A stretch of 64,000 nucleotides of DNA from Anolis sagrei (GCF_037176765.1 NC_090024.1:241233071-241297070), one strand, 5' to 3'. Shown: positions 21,996 through 33,293, counted from the first letter of the stretch. Notes: a model not told the origin generated them from the letters alone. A program made the numbers and translations.

Positions 21996-22227
21996 AACTT
22001 TTGAATATCTTTGAAATGTATTTCCTGGTCTCAATTCATGCTGTGTCCCTTTGGGGAGATATGAAGTATGGTCCTGATCCAAATCACTCAGGAAACTAAT
22101 GGAAACCCAGGGAAGCTCCACACACACACAAAAAATTGGCAGGAGTGTCAAACTCATTTTCATGTAGGGTCACATCCACCTTATGGTTGTGCCAGAGTCT
22201 TTGCAGGATTGAAGTGAAAAGCTGATA

Positions 22228-22524
22228 CAATATGAGGATTTAAAGATTGAACTGCAAAGACTTTGGCACAAGCCAGTCAAGGTGGTCCCAGCGGTGATTG
22301 GTACACTGGGTGCAGTGCCTAAAGACCTTGGCCTGCACTTAAACATAATCGGCGCTGACAAAATTATCATCTGTCAGCTGCAAAAGGCAACCCTACTCGG
22401 ATCTGCACGCATTATTCACCAATACATCACATACTCCTAGACACTTGGGAAGTGTCCGACATGTGATCCAATGAACGGCCAGTAGAGTGACCTTGTTTGC
22501 GGTGAACTCATCTTGTTGTGTTTC

Positions 22525-22571
<47 letters not shown>
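22228..22571 (+). mobile_element. R4/Dong-like LINE 3' end with TAA tail
   Basis: It encodes DLKIELQRLWHKPVKVVPAV, IGTLGAVPKDLGLHLNIIGA and KIIICQLQKATLLGSARIIH, a C-terminal pattern I associate with R4/Dong LINEs. It ends directly in (TAA)15 at about 22527-22571. Confidence 0.6.
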
Positions 22572-23012
22572 GGATTTAAAGATCAATTTGCAAAGATTCT
22601 GGTACAAGCCAGTGAAGGTGGTCCCAGCAGTGATTGGTACACTGGGTGCAGTGCCTAAAGACCTTGGCCTGCACTTAAGCACAATCAGCGCTGACAAAAT
22701 TACCATCTGTTAGCTGCAAAAGGCAACCCTACTCGGATCTGCGTGCAGTGTTTGCCGATACATCATACAGTCCTAGACCTTAGTGTCCTGACATGTAGAA
22801 TCATAGAGTTGGAAGAGACTTCATGGGCCATCCAGTCCAACCCCCTGCCAAGAAGCAGGAAAAATTCATTCAAAGCACTCCTGACAGATGGCCATCCAGC
22901 CTGTTTAAAAGCTTCCAAAGAAGGATCCAATACAACAGCCACCATAGGGATCTTGTTTGCTGTGTACTCATCTTGTTGTGTTTCAAATAATAATAATAAT
23001 AATAATAATAAG
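22572..23012 (+). mobile_element. R4/Dong-like LINE 3' end between two TAA arrays
   Basis: A second copy of the element at 22228, starting at the last TAA of the previous array and ending in another TAA array (22985-23012). It is split by a reversed CR1 at 22798-22925. Confidence 0.6.
22798..22925 (-). mobile_element. CR1 LINE 3' scrap
   Basis: Reversed CR1 end gaatcatagagttggaagag to cttccaaagaagg, inserted into the R4-like copy. Confidence 0.85.
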
Positions 23013-23219
23013 TAAGTTCTTGTGGGTTTTTTTCGGGCTATATGGCCATGTTGAAGAGGCATTTCTCCTGACGTTTCGCCTGCATCTATGGCAAGCATAG
23101 GATGCTTGCCATAGATGCAGGGGAAATGTCAGGAGAAATGCCTCTACAACATGGCCATATAGCCCGAAAAAACCCACAAGAACTTAGTGATTCCAGCCAT
23201 GAAAGCCTTCGACAATACA
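23013..23219. mobile_element. Penelope-like terminal blocks as inverted pair
   Basis: Reversed terminus (taagttcttgtgggtttttt) abuts the forward terminus, meeting near 23100 at gcatagg/atgcttgcc. It lies in TAA-type repeats, so its TSD cannot be delimited. Non-coding. Confidence 0.65.
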
Positions 23220-23345
23220 ATAATAATAAGCTTTATTTATATGTTGTTGTTGGGCTTGGCCTCATGTAAGCCGCTCCGAGTCCCTTGGGGAGATGGTGCC
23301 GGGGTAAAAATAAAGTTTTTTTAAATTATTATTATTATTTATTAT
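23220..23345 (+). mobile_element. LINE 3' tail
   Basis: Tail type with gggcttggcctcatgtaagc and gagtcccttggggagatggt, ending in T/ATT repeats. Confidence 0.5.
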
Positions 23346-24183
23346 ATCTTACCCCCTCTCCCCATGTCAAAATGTCATGGAGGGCCGTGAATGTGATCCA
23401 TGAGCTGCGGCAATACTATCTCACCTATCCATCCACAACAGGAGAGCTTTTCCCACATCCCCAATTGCTAAGCCCTGCAAGAATCCTCTTCTTTAGGGGC
23501 AAGGGACTCCACCACCTATCCTCCCTTAGATGATGTCCTGGGGACGATGGGGACTGCAGTCCAACCCCCTTGGGATTGCAGGGAGCGAATGCCCACCCTC
23601 TTTCCTCCTCCCACCCTGCAGGGATGAGCAAGGTTGCATAGGAAGCGGGTGGGGAGCATCCCCTGGAGCCAGGCAGGAGGATGACTTCATGGCTGCTCCC
23701 TTCTCCCTGCTTCCTTCTCCTCCTCCTCCTTCCCTCCATACCCAACATCGCCATCCCTTTTCATCACACACACAGTAGTGAGGGAGACCTACCTTCCCTG
23801 GCCCTCCTTGCCTTCTTCTTGGCTGCCTCGGGGCGCATGCTGCCTGGCCAGGGACATCCAGAGAGCCTTCTTCTTCCTCCTCCTCCTCTTCCTCCTCCTC
23901 CTCCTCTTAGGAGGAGATGAGGCTCAAGACCTGCGATGGCCTGCCCTCTGCCGACGGATGCGGGTATTGCAACAGCAGCGAGGCGTGGCTGCAGAAAGGA
24001 AGTCGCTGTCCATTCAGCACCACGCGGCTCTGCAGGTCTTTGGGGTCCAACCTAGCCTTGGCTGCAGGTGCATCTGCGTTGTGCATAGAGTTAATGCAAT
24101 CAAGGGCACTTTTCCCATGCTCTGGAAAACTTCAGGCTGCAGTATTTGGGAGGAGAAGGACATCAAGGTCATGTCTTTGCATG
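23346..24183 (-). promoter_or_regulatory. G+C-rich block, candidate TMEM74B first exon/promoter
   Basis: The block is G+C-rich with a cct/ctc-rich run near 23875-23910. On the minus strand gggccagggaag is followed by gtaggt at 23792-23787, a plausible splice donor. That would make sequence to the right of 23793 an untranslated exon feeding the TMEM74B acceptor at 11831. CpG density is moderate and I cannot prove transcription. Confidence 0.25.
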
Positions 24184-25182
24184 TACTTACTTACTTAGGC
24201 GATCCCTCCGCTTTCCGAGGAGGATTGTCTTCCAATATTCTTGTGGGTCCGTATGTGGCTGTGGAGCCCTATTCTTGCTCTGCATCTTCTTCCGCAGTGA
24301 GGGCATTGGTTTCCAGGTGGAAGGTGGTCTCAGTCGGGGTTGGCTTGATGCACCTTCCTCTTGGCACGTTTCTCCCTTTCGCCCTCCAAATTCTGCAGCA
24401 CTGCTGGTCACAGCTGACCTCCAGCTGGAGCGCTCACAGGCCAGGGCTTCCCAGTTCTCAGTGTCTATGCCAGAGTTTTTAAGCTTGGCTTTGAGCCCAT
24501 TTTTAAATCTCTTTTCCTGCCCACCAACATTCCGTTTTCCGTTCTTGAGTTCGGAGTAGAGCAACTGCTTTAGGAGACGGTGGTCGGGCATCCGGACAAC
24601 GTGGCCGGTCCAGCGGTGTTGGTGGCAGAGGATCATCACTTCAATGCTGGTGGTCTTTGCTTCTTCCAGCATGCTGACATTTGTCCACTTGTCTTCCCAA
24701 GAGATCTGCAGGATTTTCCGGAGGCAGCGCTGATGGAATCGTTCCAGGAGTTGCATGTGACGTCTGTAGACAGTCCACGTCTCACAGGTATATAGCAGGG
24801 TTGGGAGGACAATAGCTCTATAAACAAACACCTTGGTCTCCCTACGGATGTCCTGATCCTCAAACACTCTCTGCTTCATTCGGAAAAATGCTGCGCTCGC
24901 AGAGCTCAGGCGGTGTTGTTTTTCGGTGTCGATGTTGACTTTGGTGGAGAGGTGGCTGCGAAGGGAGCGGAAATGGTCCACATTTTTTAAATGTTACACC
25001 ATTAAGCTGTATCTCTGGCATAGGAGAGGGATTGGCTGGTGACTGCTGGAACAGCACCTTGGTTTTTTCAATGTTCAATGACAGGCCGAGCTTCTTGTAT
25101 GCTTCTGCAAAGGTGTTTAGAGTGGCTTGTAGATCTTCTTCTGAATGCGCACAGACGACGTTGTCATCAGCATACTGATGAC
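24184..25182 (-). mobile_element. Family Z LINE, 1 kb, well preserved
   Basis: The minus strand is open for 264 codons, with VNIDTEKQHRLSSASAAFF, ETKVFVYRAIVLPTLLYTCE, CLRKILQISWEDKWTN, RWTGHVVRMPDHRLLKQLLY and GIDTENWEALACERSSWRSA. It ends in the acttacttactta tail at left. The 5' end stops just inside the reverse transcriptase core. Confidence 0.9.
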
Positions 25183-25281
25183 AATGTTCTTTGGATGTAT
25201 CTAGGTGCCTTCAAGTCAATTTATTACAGGAATGGCCGTTCTTCGGCCCTCCAGCTGTTTTGGACTTATAATAAATCTATA

Positions 25282-25851
25282 TCTATCTGTATAAACAAAA
25301 AAAAATGTAATGTTCGTTTGTGGGATTAACAGAACTCAAAAACCACTGGACGAATTGACACCAAATTTGGACACAAGACACCTAACAACCCAATGTATGT
25401 CCTTCACTCAAAACAATTTGATTTTGTCATTTGGGAGTTGTAGTTGCTGGGATTTATAGTTCACCTACAATCAAAGAACATTCTGAACCCCACCAATGAT
25501 GGAATTGAGCATACAGGACTCCCATGACCAACAGAAAGCACAAGAAGGGTTTGGTGAGCATTGACCTTGAGTTTGGGAGTTGTAGTTCACCTACATCCAG
25601 AGATCACTGTGGCCTCAAACAATGATGGGTCTGGACCAAACTCTACAAGAATACTCAATATGTCCAAATGTGAACACTGGTGGAGTTTGGGAAAAATAGA
25701 ATCTTGACATTTGGGAGTTGTAGTTGCTGGGATTTATAGTTGACCTACAATCACAGAGCATTCTGAACTCCACCAATGATAGAACTGGGCCAAACCTCCC
25801 ACACAGAACCCCCATGTGGGCCACAGCAACGCGTAGCAGGGGACGGCTAGT
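25282..25851 (+). mobile_element. Helitron-like element, non-autonomous, both ends
   Basis: It starts TCTATCTGTATAAAC after an A, then the aatgttcgtttgtgggatta block. The interior has repeated modules (gttgtagttgctgggattta, cacctacaatca). It ends with a small hairpin (gccac...cgtagc) about ten bases before CTAG, followed by T. TC start, CTAG end, A/T target and subterminal hairpin are Helitron hallmarks. It encodes no Rep/helicase. Confidence 0.7.
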
Positions 25852-27335
25852 TTATATAATAAAAGTGAATGTTGGTATGTGGGTATGTATGTGGCAGCTT
25901 TCTGATTGGGTGCCACTTTTACGGACCACTGCAACCAGCATGGGTGACGGACCTGGACCAAACTTGGCACACATAACCCCCATGACCCCCTTTACATCCT
26001 GGTGAGGTTTGGGGGAGGACGGACAATGGATGATGTGGCACAGCTGGCTGAGTGTCAGCTGCATTAAGATCACTTCTGATCAAAAGGTCATGAGTTCAAA
26101 GCCAGCCCGGGTTGGAGTGAGCTTCCGACCAATTGTGTAGCTTGTTGTCGACCTTTGCAACCCAAATCACAGTTGCAGCCATCGAGTAGGAAAATAAGGT
26201 ACCACCTATGTGTGGGGAGGCTAATTTAACTCATTTATGAGGCCACAAAAAATACTCCAGCAAAAGCACTCCAGCAAAGCATGCGGGGAATGCGGAAGTA
26301 CTTCATCAGTGTCGCAGATGGACGATGAAAGCGACAGATCCCCTAGCGGCCAGAAAAAGTTAAATAGCCCCTGACTGTCTGTCTATATACATTCAGTGTC
26401 TTTGGCATTGAATGTTTGTCATATATGTGTACATTGTAATCCACCCTGAGTCCCCTGCGGGGTGAGAAGGGCAGAATATAAATACTGTAAAGAAATAAAT
26501 AAATGATAGGATTTGCAGTACTTTCAAATGTTTCTGTTCCAACAGACCACTGTGGCCCCCAACAATGACAGAACAGGACCAAACTTGGCACACAGCCCCC
26601 CCCCCCATGACCCACTTTAAGTCCTGATGTGGTTTGGGGGAAGATGGACCATGGATGATGGGACTTGTAGTACCTTCACTCACTTCCTTAGAGCACTGTG
26701 ACCCACACCAATGATGGATCAGGACCAAACTTGACACACAGAGCCCCAATTGCCCACTTTACAACCTGGTGCGTTTTGGGGCAGGATGGACCATGGACGA
26801 TGGGATTTGCAATACCTTCACCCAATTCACTTCCCACAGAACACTGTGGCCCCTACAAATTACAGACCAGGACCAAACTTGGCACAAAGAGCACTCATGA
26901 CCCATTCTACATCCTGGTGCACTTTGTAGGAGAGCACACCATGGATGATGGGACTTGAAGTGCTTTCACTCACTTCCTGAGACCACTACAACCCACACCA
27001 ATGACTGATCAAGAGCAAACTTGGCACACAAAGCCTCCATAATCCACTCTACATCTGGGTGGGGTTTGTGGGCCAATAGACCTGGGATGATTGGACTTTC
27101 AGTAGCTTCACCCACTTCCTAAGACCATTGTGACCACACCTATGACTGATTAAGACCTAACTTGGCACCTAGAGTCCCCATGACCCAGTCTACATTTTGA
27201 TACGGTTTGGAGGAGGCTGGACCATGGAGCTATACTTCACACGCACCCATTGAACCCAACCAACATTGGATCTAGACTAAACTTGGACCACATACAAACA
27301 ATGCCTTTCCAAATCACTCCAGGTCCCCAAACTAG
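25852..27335 (+). mobile_element. Second Helitron-like element with seven 145-bp internal repeats
   Basis: It begins directly after the CTAG of the preceding element (ttatataataaaagtg). Anchor accaaacttgg recurs at 25958, 26579, 26724, 26873, 27015, 27156 and 27276. After removing a SINE (26036-26509) the period is 147, 145, 149, 142, 141 and 120. It ends in CTAG followed by T at 27332-27336. The 5' TC is not present (TT), so Helitron identity is inference. Confidence 0.5.
26036..26509 (+). mobile_element. tRNA-derived SINE (family A), near full length
   Basis: tRNA-like head (gtggcacagctggctgag, B-box-like gagttcaaagcc), body with tgtggggaggctaa, and tail ctgcggggtgagaagggcag, ending in aaataaataaatg. 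Sits inside the 145-bp repeat series. Confidence 0.8.
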
Positions 27336-27965
27336 TAAATAATAAAACTTTATTTATATACCGCTCTATCTCTCCGCGGGGACTCAGGGCAGTTTCCAAG
27401 TAACACCAAAACATACAGAGAAAGCAAAATAATAATAAAATTAACAAAACAACATACGCATAAAATTATCACAATAACACATATATATTAAAAGTAATCC
27501 TGCCTGTTCATAAAAAGGTCCAGGCCGAGTCTACTGCAAAATCAAAATATGAGTGGCTCAGGTACGGGTCTGTGGTTGCCCATTTCCAGGGCCTATTAGA
27601 GGAATGACCGGGGTAATAGGTAGGAAGCACAAGGCCATATTCAAACAATGGCTGGGACTGGGCTAGAACTGGTCATTCTCAAAGGCTTGTTGAAACCACC
27701 AGGTCTTCAAGCTCTTACGAAAGGAGGGGAGAGATGGGGCCTGTCTTATTTCCTTTGGAACAATGTTCCAGAGGTGGGGGGGGGGCATCACCAAGAAGGC
27801 CCTCTCTATCGTGCCCACCAACCATGCTTGTGACGGTGGTGGGAGCGATAGGAGGGCGTCCCTGGAAAATCTTAGAATTTGCACCTGTTCATAGAAGGAG
27901 ATGCGATCGTGAAGATAGGCAGGGCCCGAACACTTAAGCGGCTGAAGGGGGAAAGGAAAGGGCCT
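27336..27965 (-). mobile_element. L2-like LINE 3' part
   Basis: The tail ctttatttataccgctc lies on the left. The minus strand encodes LWNIVPKEIRQAPSLPSFRK and LKTWWFQQAF, the pattern of L2-type C-termini. Confidence 0.6.
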
Positions 27966-28036
27966 GAGGCTGTTATGAATGATGGGAATTGAAGTCCAAA
28001 ACACCCGGATGGTCCAAGTTTGCCCATGCCTGATCT
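27966..28036. mobile_element. MITE fragment (gcccatgcc end)
   Basis: gggaattgaagtccaaaaca and caagtttgcccatgcc match one half of the palindromes at 31917-31999 and 40262-40397. Confidence 0.55.
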
Positions 28037-28661
28037 AGACTGTAGAAGGAATGCAGTATGACATGGCTCGATGTTATGGTATCCTAGGCGGTATATAGCT
28101 TTAAAAGGTCTTTGGTCTTTGCTGCTAGTGCTTCAGCAAACTGCAAATCCCAGTATTCCATACTGTGTGAACCATAGCAGTCCAAGTGGATCAAAGTGCA
28201 TTATTTATTAATTTATTTATTTATTTACAGTATTTATATTCTGCCCTTCTCACCCCACAGAGGACTCAGGGCAGATCACAATGCCCATATACATGGCAAA
28301 CATTCGATGCCGACATATATAGACACACAGAGGCTATTTAACTTCATGAGAGTATGCTTCGAATTCCAGCCATTGGGGAGCTGTTGCTTCACTGTCCACT
28401 TGCAACACCAATGGAGTACTTCCTCATTCCTCATCCTTTAGCATGCTGCTGGAGATTTTTATGGCATCATAAATTAGTTAAAATTAGGCTGCCTGCATAA
28501 GTGGTACCTAAATTTCCTACTTGACAGATGCAACTGTCTTTTGGGCTGCAAAGGTTAACAGCAAGCTAAACAAATGGTCAGGAGCTTATTCTGACCCAGG
28601 CTGGCTTCGAACTCATGACCTTTCAGTCAGTAGTGATTTTAATGCAGTGTAGATGCACCCT
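28037..28661. mobile_element. Amniote-type MITE, split by a SINE
   Basis: The left part (28037-28196) has gaaggaatgcagtatgaca and gctgctagtgcttcagc blocks. The final tgtagatgcaccct lies beyond the SINE at 28648-28661. It belongs to the same MITE family as 31733, 36255 and 36712. Confidence 0.55.
28197..28644 (-). mobile_element. tRNA-derived SINE (family A), reversed
   Basis: Reversed tail (tatttatattctgcccttct), gcatgctgctggagattttt, and the reversed head with cttcgaactcatgacctttc. Near full length. Confidence 0.8.
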
Positions 28662-28979
28662 AGGAGCACCCGGTGGCGCAGTGAGTTAAACTGCTGATTG
28701 AAAGGTCACAGGTTTGAATCCAGGGAATGGGGTGAGCTCCCACTGTTAGCCTCAGCTCCTGCCAACCTAGCAGTTCAAAAACATGCAAATGTGAGTAGAT
28801 CAATAGGTACCACTCTAGTGGGAAGGTAATGACACTCCATACAGTGATGCCATCCACATGACCTTGGAGGTGTCTACGAACAATGCCGGCTCTTCAGCTT
28901 AGAAATTGAGGTGACCACCAACCCCCAGAGTAAGAAACAACTGGACTTAATGTCAAGGGGAAAACCTTTACCCTTAACC
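28662..28979 (+). mobile_element. Sauria SINE, full length with TSD
   Basis: Head gagcacccggtggcgcagtg to tail ttaatgtcaaggggaaaacc and a ctttaccctta end. A perfect 12-bp TSD, tagatgcaccct, lies at 28650-28661 and 28980-28991. Confidence 0.93.
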
Positions 28980-28991
28980 TAGATGCACCCT

Positions 28992-29352
28992 GGATCTCTC
29001 TCCATCCCTTTGCAAAACAACCTCACTGCAACTGATTTCTTTTTCTCTCTTCTACCTTCCCTTCTGTTTCTTTATGATGGAAAGAGATAGAAAGGACTGG
29101 GAGGAAAAGAGGGCAAATGAGATATATACACATGAAACACACACACACATACACACTGCAGCCCTAAGGCTGCAAAGCAATTGCCCAATGGAGCAGCTAA
29201 AGCACCAGCTGTTCAATATTATGCCCCTCTTCCAGGTTTCTCCTCCTCTTTGGAAGAAGAGAAGAAAGGACAGAAATGTTTAAAAGGCAACATAATCACT
29301 GGAAGATTGCATAGTCAATAGCAACCTTCCTGTTTTCCTTCCAGTCCTATCC
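28992..29352. other. No feature recognised apart from a CA-rich run
   Basis: Contains acacac at about 29137-29155. No exon or repeat family recognised. Confidence 0.3.
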
Positions 29353-29457
29353 AATTCTGGGTGGTTGTAGGTTTTTCGGGCTATATGACCATGTTCTGGA
29401 AGCATTCTCTCCTGACATTCCGCCTACATCTATGGCAGACATCCTCAGAGGTTGTTT
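29353..29457 (-). mobile_element. Penelope-like terminus fragment
   Basis: Reversed terminal block (ggttgtaggtttttcgggct to ggcagacatcctcagagg). Broken remnant. Confidence 0.65.
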
Positions 29458-31120
29458 AATTCTTTTTTGTATTTTATAGTGATTTTATGAGTGATGGTCA
29501 CTCGTTGGCCTGAGAGATGTATTGTGTCCAAATTTGGTGTCAATTCGCCCAGTGGTTTTTGAATTATGTTAATACCACAAACGAACATTATTTTTTATTT
29601 ATATTCTACTGGCCGTCCCTGCCATGTGTTGCTGTGGCCTATTCTGTGCATATGTGTTTTGTGTGTATATGTGTGTATATATATTTGTGTATATATGTGT
29701 GTTTGTGTATATTTGGTTTTGCGCATATGTTGTAATGTGTGTGTGTTTTTTTTTTGTTTTTTGGCTTTTCAAGTCTCTTCTGCTGTGTTTTTCAATGTTT
29801 ATATGAGTGATGGTCACTTGTTGGCCTGATAGGTGTCTTGTGTCCAAATTTGGTGTCAATTCACCCAGTGGTTTTTGAGTTCTGTTAATCCCACAAACGA
29901 ACATTGCATTTTTATTTATATAGACAAGCTGTTCCCTGCCACGCATTGCTGTGGCCCAGTCTGGTGATCTAGAAAATAAAGTTATGAGAAAGTGTTGGTT
30001 TCTAATATACGTATTTTCTCTATGCTTGTGAGTAAACAGTTCATGGGGTTCAGAATGCTCTCTGTTTGTAGGTGAACTGTAAATCCCAGCAACTACAACA
30101 CCCAAATGTCAAGGTTTATTTCCCCTAAACTCTAGCTGTGTTCATATTTGGGTATGTTGAGTATTCCTGCCAAGTTTGGTCCAGATTCATCATTGCTTGA
30201 ATCCACAGTGCTCTCTGGATATAGGTGAACTACAACTCCCAAAGTCAAGGTCAATGACCACCAAACCCTTCTAGTGTTTTCTGCTGGTCATGGGAGTCCT
30301 GTGTGCCACGTTTAATTCAATTCCATCGTTGGTGGGGTTCAGAATGCTCTTTGATTGTAGGTGAACTATAAATCCCAGCAACTACAACTCCCAAGTGACA
30401 AAATCAATTTTTTTGAGTGAAGGACATACATTGGGTTGTTAGGTGTCTTGTGTCCAAATTTGGTGTCAATTTGTCCAGTGGTTTTTGAGATCTGTTAATC
30501 CCACAAACGAACATTACATTTTTATTTATATAGACTAGCCATCCCCTGCCATGCGTTGCTGTGGCCCAGTCTGTGTATATGTGTTTTGTGTGTGTATATA
30601 TTTGTGTATGTATATGTGTTTGTGTATATATGTGGTTTTGTGCATGTATTGTAATGTTTATTTAATTGTTTGGCTTTTTAATTCTCTTTTGCTGTGTTTT
30701 TAGTGTTTATATGAGTGATGGTCACTCGTTGGCCTGAGAGGTGTATTGTGTCCAAATTTGGTGTCAATTCGCCCAGTGGTTTTTGAGTTACGTTAATCCC
30801 ACAAACGAACATTATTTTTTATTTATATTCTACTAGCCATCCCCTACCATGTGTTGCTGTGGCCCATTCTGTGTATATGTGTTTTGTGTGTATATATTTG
30901 TGTATATATATGTGTGTGTTTGTGCATATGTGGTTTTGCGCATATGTTTTTGTTTTTGGGCTTTTTTAGTTTCTTCTGCTATGTTTTTTGGTATTTTTAT
31001 GAGTGATAATCACTCATTGGCCTGATACGTGTCTTGTGTCCAAATTTGGTGTCAATTCGGCCAGTGGTTTTTGAGTTATGTTAATCCCACAAATGAACAT
31101 TACATTTTTATTTATATAGA
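29458..31120 (-). mobile_element. Head-to-tail array of five Helitron-like units
   Basis: Reading the minus strand, units span 31120-30833 (288 bp), 30832-30535 (298 bp), 30534-29935 (600 bp, with internal repeat modules), 29934-29609 (326 bp) and a truncated 29608-29458. Each begins tatataaataaa-like and ends near the ggcaggggatgg block and CTAG. At 30534/30535 the junction is exact: CTAG joined to TCTATATAAATAAA with no base between. At 29934/29935 CTAG is CTTG. At the other two junctions the next unit begins TAGAATATAAAT. The rightmost unit starts TC after an A. Confidence 0.75.
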
Positions 31121-31124
31121 TTTT

Positions 31125-31285
31125 GACAGTGAAATTTGCTGCCTTAAAAGTCTGCTGAAGTCCCCTTCTCTTAAGGTTTTTAAGCAGAGGCTGGATGGCC
31201 ATCTTTTGGGAGGGATTGTGTATTCTTCCATGGCATAAGGGGTTGGACTGGATGGCCCATGGGGTCTCTTCCAACTCCAGGTTTC
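31125..31285 (+). mobile_element. CR1 LINE 3' end, old
   Basis: Forward CR1 end: LKSPSLKVFKQRLDGHLLGG in frame, then tggactggatggcccatggg and gtctcttccaactcc. Confidence 0.75.
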
Positions 31286-31732
31286 CATGAACTCAGGCCA
31301 AAATGCCACCAAGACTGGGTGCCAATGCTCTCATTGTCCACAGAGGATGTTGAGAAAGGCCCAAAGGCCGGCCTCTCCTTCCGTTCCATCCCAGGACATG
31401 TTTTCCCAAGGACATTTATTATTTCCCCAGCATTTGCTTTCCCCGAGTGCATGCTTTCCAAGACACTCTGTGCCAGACAGTGAAAGGGGGGGGGGGGCAA
31501 AATGAAGGGCAGGGGCTTTGAAAAGGCGCTGTTGCGTGCCAACAAGTGAGGAGGCATTGCCGCATCGTGACAACCATGTGTGGCAAGGTTTCCTTGGCAA
31601 CGCACCTCTGTGGCTCACAACAAGGCATTGGAGTCGGCTGATAAGTGTGCAAGATCGTTTCTCGCCGGTACTGCAATCATGAGAAATGTGGCTGAGAATT
31701 GACAAAGATGTTCTATAGTAAAGGAACACCTA
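31286..31732. other. No feature recognised
   Basis: Contains a run of ten G at 31488-31497. No exon-like structure. Confidence 0.3.
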
Positions 31733-32020
31733 CATTGAAGAAGTAATGCAGTTTGACACCCCTTGAACTGCCACAGCTCAGTGCTATGGAATTAGTTTGG
31801 TGATACACCAGCCCTCTCTTTGACAGAGGATACTAAAGACATTGTGAAACTACTACTTCCAGGATTCCACAGCATTGAGATGGCAGTTAGAATGGTATCA
31901 AGTTTCTATAGGAGGCATGGGCAAACTTGGGCCCTCCAGGTGTTTTGGACTTCAACTCCCACAATTCCTAACAGCCGGTTTGCCCAAGTTTGCCCATGCT
32001 TCTTCCACAGTGCAGATGCA
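31733..32020. mobile_element. Two palindromic MITEs, one inside the other
   Basis: The outer element begins gaagaagtaatgcagtttga and ends ccacagtgcagatgcact. The inner one (31917-31999) starts catgggcaaacttgggccct and ends tttgcccaagtttgcccatg. The inner one has lost part of its second arm. Confidence 0.6.
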
Positions 32021-32089
32021 CTGGACAGTTTTATTCCAAGTGAGGTCTGCCCAAACCACAATAGAGTTATACTATTATTTCCCTTGATC

Positions 32090-33042
32090 ACAGAATCATA
32101 GAATCAAAGACTTGGAAGAGACCTCAAGGGCCATCCAGTCCAACCCCATTCTGCCAAGAAGCAGGAATATTGCATTCAAATCACCCCTGACAGATGGCCA
32201 TCCAGCCTCTGTTTAAAAGCTTCCAGAGAAGGAGCCTCCACCACACTCCGGGGCAGAGAGTTCCATTGCTGAACAGCTCTCAGTCAGGAAGTTCTTCCTC
32301 ATGTTCAGATGGAATCTCCTATCTTGTAGTTTGAAGCCATTGTTCCATTGCGTCCTAGTCTCCAAGGAAGCAGAAAACAAGTTTGCTCCCTCCTCCCTGT
32401 GGCTTCCTCTCACATATTTATACATGGCTATCATATCTCCTCTCAGCCTTCTCTTCCTGAGGCTAAACATGCCCAGCTCCTTAAGCCGCTCCTCATAGGG
32501 CTTGTTCTCCAGATCTTTGATCATTTTAGTCACCCTCCTCTGGACACATTCCAGCTTGTGAATATCTCTCTTGAATTGTGGTGCCCAGAATTGGACACAA
32601 TATTCCAGGTGTGGTCTAACCAAAGCGGAGTAGAGGAGTAGCTTTGGCACTAGGCTCCTCTTGATGCAGGTCAAAATCCCATTGGCTTTTTTTGCCGCCA
32701 CATCACATTGTTGGCTCATGTTTAACTTATTGTCCACGAGGACTCCAAGATCTTTTCCACACGTACTGCTCTCGAGCCAGACATTGTCCCCCATTTTGTA
32801 TCTTTGCATTTTGTTTTTCCTGCCAAGTGGAGTCTCTTACATTTGTCCCTGTTGAACTTAATTTTGTTTGTTTTGGCCCATCTCTCTAATCTGTCAAGAT
32901 AGTTTTGAATTCTGCTCCTGTCCTCTGGAGTATTGGCTCTCCCTCCAATTTGGTGTCGTCTGCAAACTTGATGATCCTGCCTTCTAACCCTTCATCTAAG
33001 TTATTAATAAAGATGTTGAACAGGACCGGGCCCAGGACGATC
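32090..33042 (-). mobile_element. CR1 LINE, longest copy here
   Basis: A 198-codon stretch on the minus strand includes [60 protein letters not shown] and [20 protein letters not shown]. Upstream sequence to 33042 continues the CR1 reverse transcriptase end (cggacttgatgatcctgcct-like blocks). 5' truncated, with a frameshift near the C-terminus. Confidence 0.92.
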
Positions 33043-33072
33043 TAGATATTATATTTTCCTATGCATGCAGCC

Positions 33073-33260
33073 TAGGTGCCATGTTGGCGCAGCGGATTAA
33101 ACCATTAAGCTGCAGAACCTGCTGACCAGAAGGTTGGCAGTTTGAATCTGCGAGACAGGGTGAGCTCCCACTGTTAGGTCCAGCTTCTGACAACCTAACA
33201 GTTTGTAAACATGCAAATCAATAGGTTCTGCTTCGACAGGAAGGTAACAGCACTCCATGT

Positions 33261-33293
<33 letters not shown>

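Noticed and set aside
23778-24482. A 234-codon plus-strand frame
   Set aside because: It begins in the G+C-rich block and runs antisense through the LINE at 24184. No homology or splice logic supports it.
29599-30105. A 168-codon minus-strand frame
   Set aside because: It lies wholly in TG/TA-rich and modular DNA of the Helitron-like array and has no protein motif.
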